Of a stretch of DNA of 64,000 bases, positions 52,121 through 59,358 are shown in pieces. Origin of the DNA: WYEG01 sp049414625 (lineage in GTDB: Bacteria; Desulfobacterota; Thermodesulfobacteria; Thermodesulfobacteriales; Thermodesulfobacteriaceae); NCBI GenBank assembly GCA_049414625.1, contig JBMSAU010000122.1, positions 1 to 64,000 of the forward strand, written 5' to 3'. The translations under genes were made by a program, and so were the position numbers. The notes beneath the pieces are model-generated. The model was not told the origin of the DNA. It ran no database searches and saw only the letters and a list, made by a program, of their open reading frames with translations. Positions within the stretch are counted from its first letter, which is position 1, and each line of letters starts with the position of its first letter.

Positions 52121-52669
52121 CTATAGCACCCCCTTCTCAATAATTTCCTGTATAACTCTCAACTGTCTTTTAAAAGTGGCATCCCACACAAAATCTCCTA
52201 TTTTTATCATTAAACCGCCTATTATGCTCGGGTCAACTTTTAGATCTAAATAAACCTCCTCACCAAACTTCTCTCGTAATACCTGCCTGACTTCTTCAAC
52301 CTCCTCAGGAGATAGCTCAATCGGCGCTATCACTTCACCTCTTATAATACCAAGTTCCTCGTCAAGAAGTGCACGATACATTTCTACTATCTCATTGAAT
52401 AGATGCATCCTTCTTCTCTCAACTAATAGTCGCAAAAACTTTTCAATATCTGGGTCTAATTTAATTTGTTTGAAGATTTCATCAAGAATTTCTTGTTTTA
52501 GGTCTGGCGGATAGATGGGGCTTTGAAGGACATTTATAGCTTCAGGAACCTCTTTTATAAAATTCCTAAAAGCGGAAAGCTCATCCCAAAATTCTTTAAT
52601 CTTACCCTTTTCTCTAGCAACCTCAAACAATCCCTTAGCATACTTTAAAGCTGTGGTTATCGCTCTCAA
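52121..52669 (-). CDS. atpH: ATP synthase F1 delta subunit
   Basis: A 182-residue delta subunit joining the peripheral stalk to the top of F1. The helical N-terminal domain begins TALKYAKGLFEVAREKGKI, and the C-terminal domain contains VDPSIIGGLMIKIGDFVWDA, the usual family signature. It lies between atpF and atpA. Confidence 0.93.
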   Translation of the reverse strand: MRAITTALKYAKGLFEVAREKGKIKEFWDELSAFRNFIKEVPEAINVLQSPIYPPDLKQEILDEIFKQIKLDPDIEKFLRLLVERRRMHLFNEIVEMYRALLDEELGIIRGEVIAPIELSPEEVEEVRQVLREKFGEEVYLDLKVDPSIIGGLMIKIGDFVWDATFKRQLRVIQEIIEKGVL

Positions 52670-52692
52670 GGCGCTCCTCCTATCCTCTTATC

Positions 52693-53274
52693 CTAATGCT
52701 TAACTATGGTTGAACCTTTTAAACTTTCCACAACCTCCCGGAATATTCTCTTGTGATCCTCTATGGTTAACCCTCTAAGCAACCTCTCTTCCGTAAGCTT
52801 GATCACTTCTTGCGCCAACTCCTTACGGAGCACCTCTTTTGCTTTTTCTAATTCGTGTTTGATGTAAAGGTCAGCTTGCTCCATGATCCTTTTTGCCTGC
52901 TCTTCAGCCTCTTTAATAATTCTTTCCTTCTCCTTCTGCCCCTGCTCTATGTAGTTCTGTAAAATCTGTTTAGCCTCATCTTCCATGTCTTTTAATTTTG
53001 CTTGCAATTCTAAATATTGGGCTTCAGCTTCTCTTTTTTTCCGAAGGAGCTCTTCATACTCTCTCTGAATAACCTCTCTTCTATTCTGAAGAAAGCTGAC
53101 TATGGGTTTCCGCAAAAGCTTATAAAGAATGATAAGAAGGACTAAAAAATTTACCGTCCACCAGATAAGATTTTGAATTTGGGTGGGAGTTATACCATGA
53201 TGCCCCTCTGCTGCTCCATAAACTACCTGGCCTAAAAAAGAAAGAATTAAAAAGCAAAGGGCTAGAATTTTCAT
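52693..53274 (-). CDS. atpF: ATP synthase peripheral stalk subunit b
   Basis: A 193-residue b subunit. It has what looks like an N-terminal signal or extra helix (about 1-20), then a membrane helix (about 30-52, NLIWWTVNFLVLLIILYKLL) and a long charged coiled coil with RREVIQREYEELLRKKREAE. The extra N-terminal segment is seen in b subunits of several delta-proteobacterial lineages. It overlaps the b' gene by 4 bases. Confidence 0.92.
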   Translation of the reverse strand: MKILALCFLILSFLGQVVYGAAEGHHGITPTQIQNLIWWTVNFLVLLIILYKLLRKPIVSFLQNRREVIQREYEELLRKKREAEAQYLELQAKLKDMEDEAKQILQNYIEQGQKEKERIIKEAEEQAKRIMEQADLYIKHELEKAKEVLRKELAQEVIKLTEERLLRGLTIEDHKRIFREVVESLKGSTIVKH

Positions 53275-53696
53275 ACTCTCCTCCCAACCAGCTTCTCGAT
53301 GATCAAGTTTGCCAGTGTTTCCTTTTGGGCTAAAAGCTGTTGACGGAGCTCCTCAAACTCTCTACTAAATACTTTTTCCCACTCTTTCTTTTTCGCTTCA
53401 GCTTCCTTCATCACAGCCTGAAGCTTTTCTCTCTCAATCTTTCTTGCCTCTTCCTTTAAAAGCTCCTGTTTCTTTAACCCCTCACTCCTAGCTTCATGAA
53501 GAGTTTGCTGATACTTCTCTAGCAACTCTTTTGCTTTTAGATTATAATCTTCAATCTCCCTTTCCAACCCTTGGAAACGCATTCTTCTTTCTTCAAAATT
53601 TTTCATAATGGGTTTAATCAAAAGGGCGTTTAGAATAATGGCTAATACTATCGTTTGGATTATCTGAACAATCAAGCTGATATCGAATGAAAGCAT
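53271..53696 (-). CDS. ATP synthase peripheral stalk subunit b'
   Basis: A 141-residue shorter b-type subunit with an N-terminal membrane helix (about 7-27, LIVQIIQTIVLAIILNALLI) and a coiled coil (EREIEDYNLKAKELLEKYQQ). A b/b' pair makes a heterodimeric stalk. It is the first gene of the operon; AAGGAG lies 7 bases before the ATG. The membrane a and c subunits are not linked and must be encoded elsewhere. Confidence 0.9.
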   Translation of the reverse strand: MLSFDISLIVQIIQTIVLAIILNALLIKPIMKNFEERRMRFQGLEREIEDYNLKAKELLEKYQQTLHEARSEGLKKQELLKEEARKIEREKLQAVMKEAEAKKKEWEKVFSREFEELRQQLLAQKETLANLIIEKLVGRRV

Positions 53697-53743
53697 AGTT
53701 ATGCTCCTTTGCTTAAAATCTAAGCCATACTTTAATCTTACAA

Positions 53744-53771
53744 CTTTTAACTACTTCAAGTGGGATGTCAA
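53744..53771 (-). promoter_or_regulatory. Probable promoter of the atp operon
   Basis: On the minus strand a perfect -35 TTGACA (53771-53766), a 16-base spacer and TAAAAG (53749-53744) lie about 48 bases before the b' ATG. The -10 is only a 4 of 6 match. Confidence 0.45.
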
Positions 53772-53797
53772 CCCCTATTTCATTATAAAAATTCAAG

Positions 53798-54898
53798 CTA
53801 TTTAAAGAGACTTTTTCTTTTTGCGAAATTAAATAGGAAAGAAAGCATTAGATAGGTCGTAATCGTTATAGAACCACCATAGCTTAAAAAGGGTTGAGGG
53901 ATACTGGTCATAGGGAGTAAACCCATTGCTCCTCCGAAGTTAAAAAAGAGTTGCCACAATAAGAGTAAAACTACCCCTACGATTAAGTACTTACCAAAGA
54001 GGTCCTTTACCTGGTGAGATAAAGTGAGACCCCAGTAAAGAAGGTAGCCATAGAGACTTAAAAAAACCAAAACCCCTAAAAAGCCAAAGGCTTCGGCCCA
54101 TACGGCAAGGGCTAAATCGGTATGCTTTGCTGGAAGGTAGTTTAATCTTGTTGACCATCCCTGCCTAAAACCCTGTCCAGTCAATCCACCCGAACCAATG
54201 GCAATCAAAGATTGATAGACCTGATAGCCCCATGTTTTATAATACTTCTCTGGAGCTAAATAGCCATAAATTCTACCCTTTTGATAAGGTTTAAGCTTCT
54301 GCCAGGCTATAGGTGCTAGTAGAGCACCGAAAATTAATAATCCTACAGTCATCCCTACAACAAACCTCTTTGGCAGGCCTAAAACCATAAAAAAGACAAA
54401 AAACATCCCGCCGATAATAAAGGCATAGTCAAGGTCAACGACCACGAGAAATAGAAGTGGAATAATTAGAATGATAAAAAACATCAACCAATCCTTAGGG
54501 CTTAAAGGTAGGCCTCTTCGTTTGCTTACCATATAGCTAAAAAGAAGCACAAGCACAACTTTTAAAAATTCTGAGGGTTGAAGACTAATAGGACCAATAA
54601 CAAGCCATCGTTTCTTGAGGAGGGCAAGTATAAACATCAAAAGCGTCAAAAAGAGGTAGGAGAAAAGGTAAATTTGAGGAGAAACTCTATTGAAATCAAC
54701 CTTAAACACAAAAATCAAAAAAATTAAAAAACCAATAAAATGCCAAGCAATATTTTTATAAATATGGATTGTGCTTTCACCCATGTTAAATTGATTAAGA
54801 ATCCCAATAAAAATTAATCCCAAAAAAGCTACCCAAGCAAACAGATTATCTTTAATGAAATTAACGATAGTATTTAACTCTTCTTTCTGTTCTCTCAT
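53798..54898 (-). CDS. rodA: Rod-shape peptidoglycan glycosyltransferase RodA
   Basis: A 366-residue SEDS-family membrane protein with about ten helices that polymerises glycan strands during elongation. Marker text is GPISLQPSEFLKVVLVLLFS, PAKHTDLALAVWAEAFGFLG and PQPFLSYGGSITITTYLML. It lies 5 bases after mrdA, its transpeptidase partner, in the order mreC-mreD-mrdA-rodA. GGAAAGG precedes the ATG. Confidence 0.95.
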   Translation of the reverse strand: MREQKEELNTIVNFIKDNLFAWVAFLGLIFIGILNQFNMGESTIHIYKNIAWHFIGFLIFLIFVFKVDFNRVSPQIYLFSYLFLTLLMFILALLKKRWLVIGPISLQPSEFLKVVLVLLFSYMVSKRRGLPLSPKDWLMFFIILIIPLLFLVVVDLDYAFIIGGMFFVFFMVLGLPKRFVVGMTVGLLIFGALLAPIAWQKLKPYQKGRIYGYLAPEKYYKTWGYQVYQSLIAIGSGGLTGQGFRQGWSTRLNYLPAKHTDLALAVWAEAFGFLGVLVFLSLYGYLLYWGLTLSHQVKDLFGKYLIVGVVLLLLWQLFFNFGGAMGLLPMTSIPQPFLSYGGSITITTYLMLSFLFNFAKRKSLFK

Positions 54899-54903
54899 TG
54901 GGC

Positions 54904-56838
54904 TTACCTTTCCTCCAAAGGTGGTAAATTGAGTAAAAGCTCTAAGGGTGTTTCCTCATGCGCTTCTTCCTCTGCGCTCTCCTTTTCCTTAGGTTTTCGT
55001 TGCGAGGGCAATCCATAGTAGGCTCGATAAAGCTCTCCAGCAAGGGGTGCGGCCACTCGTCCTCCAGACCCACCATGCTCTACAAAGACTGAAGTAACAA
55101 TATCTATACTACTATTTCCTGCAAAGCTAACAAACCAGGCATGATCCTCAAGGTGTGCCCTTTTTCTCTCAAGAGCCACAACTTGAGCGGTCCCGGTTTT
55201 TCCGTAAACCTGAAGACCGGGCACACGAGCTGACTTTCCCGTCCCTATCTCTACCGCCTGTTTTAGCCCCTCATGAAGCCAAGAAAGATGCTCAGGGTCA
55301 AGTGAGACCCGTTCCTCTAAGATTGGTTCAAACCTTTTTAAAACCGTTCCGTTTTTATCCCTCACCTCCCGAGCAACGCTGACTTTATATTTATATCCTC
55401 CGTTAGCGAGCACCGAATATGCTTTAGCCATCTGGATTGGGGTTGTGGTGACATATCCCTGTCCGATGGCCACAATGATAGACTCTCCAGCATACCAATC
55501 CTCATTAAATCTTTTTTTCTTCCAAGCCCTATCTGGAATTATCCCAGACTTTTCATCCAGAAAGCCAAGTCCAGTAGGGTAGCCAAGACCAAGGCTACGA
55601 GCAACCTTTGCCAAAAAGTCGATATCTAGCTTTAACCCAAGATTGTAGAAGTATACATCGCAGGATTGAGCAATGGCTTTAAAAAAGTCAACGCTACCAT
55701 GTCCTTTCCTTTCCCAGCAACGAAAAACCCTCTGACCAAAGGGGAAACCACCCGAACAAAAGGCAGAAGATTTTGAGTGTTTTATGACCCCTGATTGAAG
55801 ACCGGCAAGGGCTGTGACAAGCTTAAAAGTTGAACCAGGAGGATAGGGCTGTATGGCTCGATTTAAGAGAGGTTTCTTCGGGTCAGAAATTAAGGCTTTC
55901 CATTCCTCTGGGCTAAAGCCTGTAAGGTACTTGTTTGGGTCAACAGCTGGACTACTAACCAAGGCAAGTAGAGAGCCATCCTTAGGGGATAAGGCAACGA
56001 TGGCTCCTCTTTTATCTTTTAGTAACTCATAAGCCGTCATCTGAAGTTTATGGTTGACACTTATAACTAAATCTTTCCCTGCCTTTGGAGGAACCCTAGC
56101 CAAGACCTTTCCAAGCCTACCTTTAGCATCCCTTTCTACCTCAATTCTTCCATTTTCACCTCGAAGATACTCTTCAAACAACCTTTCTATCCCGCTTTTC
56201 CCGATGTAATCCTCAGGGGAATAGCCCTTATCCTTCAGCTTCTTATACTCCGACTGGTCAATTCTTGCCACATAACCTAAAAGATGAAAATAAGCTTCTC
56301 CGTAAGGGTAATACCTTTCGGCTTCAACTTCAACTATAACCCCGGGTAAATAGTATTGTCGGACCAAGATTTTGCTAACCTCATCCCAACTTAGGTCTCT
56401 TTTCAAAAGAACCCTACCAAAGTATCTTTTTTTGGCAAAGTAATACCTCTCTTTAAGCTGACCGAAGTCTTCTTGCAAGATTTTGCTCAGCTTAACTAAA
56501 ACCTCCTCTTCCTTTCCTTTTATAGATTCTGGGTCAAGGTAAAGCTGAAAGACTGCGCGATTGGTAGCTACCACTACACCATCTGAGGTAATAATCTCAC
56601 CTCTTGGGGCCCGAATTATATATGTTGTCACCGTCCGTTCTTTAGCTTTTTTTAAATAGTAACTGTGTTTAAGAATTTGTAGCTGAAAGGCACGTCCAAT
56701 AAGTAAGAGAAGTATGACAAATAAAAGGATTTGGACATAGAAGATCCTTCGTTTCCATATGATTTCTAATTCAGTAGTATCTGCATACCTGTTATCTTCA
56801 AGCTTGTGCCTACGGTTAGACCTTATTTTCAGATTCAT
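54904..56838 (-). CDS. mrdA: Penicillin-binding protein 2 (elongation transpeptidase)
   Basis: A 644-residue class B penicillin-binding protein. One membrane helix lies at about 30-52 after a basic N-terminus. The pedestal domain is followed by the transpeptidase with PYPPGSTFKLVTALAGLQ (active Ser, SxxK), AQSCDVYFYNLGLKL and YGKTGTAQVVAL (KTG). The acidic tail (KEKESAEEEAHEETP) is probably disordered. It overlaps mreD by 23 bases. Confidence 0.95.
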   Translation of the reverse strand: MNLKIRSNRRHKLEDNRYADTTELEIIWKRRIFYVQILLFVILLLLIGRAFQLQILKHSYYLKKAKERTVTTYIIRAPRGEIITSDGVVVATNRAVFQLYLDPESIKGKEEEVLVKLSKILQEDFGQLKERYYFAKKRYFGRVLLKRDLSWDEVSKILVRQYYLPGVIVEVEAERYYPYGEAYFHLLGYVARIDQSEYKKLKDKGYSPEDYIGKSGIERLFEEYLRGENGRIEVERDAKGRLGKVLARVPPKAGKDLVISVNHKLQMTAYELLKDKRGAIVALSPKDGSLLALVSSPAVDPNKYLTGFSPEEWKALISDPKKPLLNRAIQPYPPGSTFKLVTALAGLQSGVIKHSKSSAFCSGGFPFGQRVFRCWERKGHGSVDFFKAIAQSCDVYFYNLGLKLDIDFLAKVARSLGLGYPTGLGFLDEKSGIIPDRAWKKKRFNEDWYAGESIIVAIGQGYVTTTPIQMAKAYSVLANGGYKYKVSVAREVRDKNGTVLKRFEPILEERVSLDPEHLSWLHEGLKQAVEIGTGKSARVPGLQVYGKTGTAQVVALERKRAHLEDHAWFVSFAGNSSIDIVTSVFVEHGGSGGRVAAPLAGELYRAYYGLPSQRKPKEKESAEEEAHEETPLELLLNLPPLEER

Positions 56839-57328
56839 CTTTTAATAACACTTTCTTTTGTAGAAGATAAAAAACATAAGCAAAAAAATAAGTAAGACCG
56901 AAATATAATAAACCTTTATAAAAAACTTTGAAAAGTAAATCGATTTTTGGCTGATTAATCAAATTATAAAAATATAAAATTTTAATCAAAAACAGAAACA
57001 AACAAAAAATTCCCCAAAAGATCAATATCATAGAAAATTTTTCTATTTTAAAATAGTTCTTATAAAAAAACCATAAGGCTTGGAAAGTTATAAAAATGAA
57101 GAACCAAAAATAGTAATGTAAAAAATCGTTAAATCCTTTTATTAGACTAATCATAAAATAACTCAAAATAAGGAAGAAGGTTGGTTTAAATAGAACAAGC
57201 ATTGAAAGAAAAAGACTGATATAAACATCAAATAAACGATAGGAAAATAAATTAACCATAAAATTTTCTATCAATGATAAGAAGAAAAAGAGGGGTAAAA
57301 AAAGGAAAAAAAACTGTTTGCTATTCAT
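56816..57328 (-). CDS. mreD: Rod-shape-determining protein MreD
   Basis: A 170-residue, very hydrophobic protein with five to six membrane helices and strongly AT-biased codons (many Phe, Leu, Ile, Lys). Sequence conservation of MreD is low; the call rests on size, hydropathy and place between mreC and mrdA. It begins 2 bases after the mreC stop and has no clear ribosome binding site, so it is probably coupled to mreC. Confidence 0.8.
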   Translation of the reverse strand: MNSKQFFFLFLPLFFFLSLIENFMVNLFSYRLFDVYISLFLSMLVLFKPTFFLILSYFMISLIKGFNDFLHYYFWFFIFITFQALWFFYKNYFKIEKFSMILIFWGIFCLFLFLIKILYFYNLINQPKIDLLFKVFYKGLLYFGLTYFFAYVFYLLQKKVLLKDESENKV

Positions 57329-57329
57329 T

Positions 57330-58148
57330 CTACAGAGGAATTTCTGGTATTTGCAATATCACGGCAACCCAGTTCAGATTGTATACATCAACATAAGGTC
57401 TTACTTCACCTTGCTTAAAAAGGCCCTGAGGGTCCTTGTTGACAGAAATGATCTCTCCGATGATTAGATTTGCCGGAAACAGGGCATCCTGCCCTGAGGT
57501 AACCACAATATCCTTTGGTTGAACTTGGGAATAGAGCGGAAGGTATTCCAAAGATAGAATAGGCTCGCCTTTTCCTCGAACTATAGCTCTATCCCCTGTT
57601 CGCACTATTTTAACATCTACCGCAAAAGAAGGGTCGGTAATCAACATAACTTTGCTAAAGTTTGGATAGGCTTCTATTACTTGTCCGATTAAGCCTATAG
57701 CGGAATTACCAAAAAGGGCTAAAACAGGCATCTGGGGTTGAACACCGTCTTTGCTACCTCGGTCAATAAGAATAAAATCCGAAAAGGGGTCGATGGCTCT
57801 ATAGATTATCCTTGCCGGAACCTTAGGATGTTTAATGGATGAGGTAGCCTTAAGAAACTTCTCATACTCTGAGCAAAGCTTCATCGCATCAAGAACCTCA
57901 GCAAGCCTTTGCTTCAATACCAAATTTTCCTCCTTTAACTGCTGATTTTCCTTCTTTAGGTCAACAAGAAAGACGTAGGACGAGAAAAATTCCTTAGTCT
58001 TCTGAGCAAGATGAGATTCAACGGAGAAAAATATCTTATACACTCCTCCAAAAAGGCTCTCAAAAAGCCTCCCTTTGTAGGATAACCAAAGGATGAACAA
58101 GACAAAAACTAAACCGAGAAGCGCAATGATCATGCGTCTGAGGTTCAT
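57330..58148 (-). CDS. mreC: Rod-shape-determining protein MreC
   Basis: A 272-residue periplasmic scaffold protein with one N-terminal helix (about 7-24), a coiled coil (LKKENQQLKEENLVLKQRLA) and the beta domain with PARIIYRAIDPFSDFILIDR, GLIGQVIEAYPNFSKVMLIT and VVTSGQDALFPANLIIGEI. mreB, normally just before it, is absent; the upstream neighbour is the divergent HARP gene. Confidence 0.93.
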   Translation of the reverse strand: MNLRRMIIALLGLVFVLFILWLSYKGRLFESLFGGVYKIFFSVESHLAQKTKEFFSSYVFLVDLKKENQQLKEENLVLKQRLAEVLDAMKLCSEYEKFLKATSSIKHPKVPARIIYRAIDPFSDFILIDRGSKDGVQPQMPVLALFGNSAIGLIGQVIEAYPNFSKVMLITDPSFAVDVKIVRTGDRAIVRGKGEPILSLEYLPLYSQVQPKDIVVTSGQDALFPANLIIGEIISVNKDPQGLFKQGEVRPYVDVYNLNWVAVILQIPEIPL

Positions 58149-58211
58149 ATTTTTTTATCATACCACAAATAGGGGGTATTTCATGAGAATAAAAGGAAAG
58201 GGAAATCCCAC

Positions 58212-58239
58212 TTGCCCTCTTATGAAAAAATCTTAGAAT
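58212..58239 (+). promoter_or_regulatory. Promoter of the HARP gene, implying a leaderless mRNA
   Basis: TTGCCC (58212-58217), 16 bases and TAGAAT (58234-58239, 5 of 6 matches) lie so close that transcription would begin at or next to the ATG at 58247. No ribosome binding site is present before that ATG, in agreement with leaderless initiation. Confidence 0.5.
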
Positions 58240-58246
58240 AAACATC

Positions 58247-58837
58247 ATGGAAAAAGAAAGGCTTGTTTGTGATACAAGCATCTTTACTAATCCAAATGTG
58301 TATGCTCAATTTGGAGATTCTCCGTCGGCTGCTTTTAAAAACTTCTTACTTATTGTAAGCGAAGTTGAGGGAGAGGTTTCGGTCTACATCCCTACCTCTA
58401 TCTACGAAGAATTAAAAAGAATGATCTCTGACCTTAGAGTCCCTCCCAAGGCTCGTTCAGTCCTCAAGATCAAATCTCCCAAAAAGTATGAACTTTATAT
58501 ACCAGCTTTTTTGATGTATGAATTCATAGAAGACTTAAGAGCAAGGATAAACAAAGGTTTAAGGGTTGCTGAGGAGGCAGTAAAAACTGCCCTTCAAAAA
58601 AAACCAGAAGAGGTCCTCAAATTTTTACGAAGAAGATACCGAGAGGTCCTAAGGGAAGGTATCGTAGATTCTAAGGAAGATTTAGAACTTATTTTACTTG
58701 CTTTGGAGCTTGATGGAATAGTGGTTTCTGCTGACCAAGGTGTGTTGAAGATGGCTGATAAGCTTGGGTTGAGATTTCTTGACCCAAAGGAGATAAGAGA
58801 GACAATCGAAGGCTTCAAATCTTGGTATTCACCTTAG
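58247..58837 (+). CDS. Protein-only RNase P, HARP family (PIN domain; formerly RNA ligase partner protein)
   Basis: A 196-residue PIN-like metallonuclease of the family first called RNA ligase partner or UPF0278 and later identified as HARP, homologues of Aquifex RNase P, which cuts 5' leaders from pre-tRNA without RNA. It begins ERLVCDTSIFTNPNVYAQFG and has IVDSKEDLELILLALELDG and VVSADQGVLKMADKLGLRF. Candidate metal-binding aspartates are Asp9, Asp141, Asp145 and Asp163. The helical spike domain (about 95-140) is rich in Arg and Lys. The RNA ligase often beside it in archaea is not here. Its 3' end overlaps lptE by 4 bases. Confidence 0.88.
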   Translation: MEKERLVCDTSIFTNPNVYAQFGDSPSAAFKNFLLIVSEVEGEVSVYIPTSIYEELKRMISDLRVPPKARSVLKIKSPKKYELYIPAFLMYEFIEDLRARINKGLRVAEEAVKTALQKKPEEVLKFLRRRYREVLREGIVDSKEDLELILLALELDGIVVSADQGVLKMADKLGLRFLDPKEIRETIEGFKSWYSP

Positions 58838-59358
58838 CGATAAAAGAGCTCTTGCATAATAAGCTCTGACAAATCCTTTACCAAAAGGCGTAGAGCTTCG
58901 TCCTTACCAAGATTTAAAAGGTTTGATGTGACCTCGGTCACGCGATAGGTTTCATACCTCGTAATCTTTGGATTTTCGTAAATCTTTTTACCCGTTGTTC
59001 TCTCGATCAAGACAAACCTTCCTTCAAACTGGACTTTTCTTGTCTTAGTCTGTAAAAAGGTAGCGTAAGCTACGGGCTCAAAGTAAACTTTTAGGACCTC
59101 GCCTTGGAGGATTAGATCTGCAGAATCCGGGGAATACACCGGAACTAAAAACCCGTCTTGGGCTATCTTTTTTCTTAACTCCTGGGCTAAGAGCTCCCCT
59201 ACTGCCTTCTCACCTGTATAGTTCTTCCAAGGGGGAATGTAGATGGTTTTCCATTCTGGATTAACAAGGGTAGGTTTTTCGGCGGGGGTATACCCACAGG
59301 CATAAAGAAAACAGCTAAACCACAATATTAATAAGCTTCTGAGGAACGAAGACCACAT
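58834..59358 (-). CDS. lptE: LPS-assembly lipoprotein LptE
   Basis: A 174-residue lipoprotein: signal peptide with lipobox LYAC (Cys21), then GYTPAEKPTLVNPEWKTIYI, the LptE-like beta-rich core (LAQELRKKIAQDGFLVPVYS) and ARG-like YETYRVTEVTSNLLNLGKDE. LptE plugs the LptD barrel that exports lipopolysaccharide, so the cell should be diderm with LPS. The ATG overlaps the leuS end by 44 bases, a common leuS-lptE arrangement. Confidence 0.85.
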   Translation of the reverse strand: MWSSFLRSLLILWFSCFLYACGYTPAEKPTLVNPEWKTIYIPPWKNYTGEKAVGELLAQELRKKIAQDGFLVPVYSPDSADLILQGEVLKVYFEPVAYATFLQTKTRKVQFEGRFVLIERTTGKKIYENPKITRYETYRVTEVTSNLLNLGKDEALRLLVKDLSELIMQELFYR

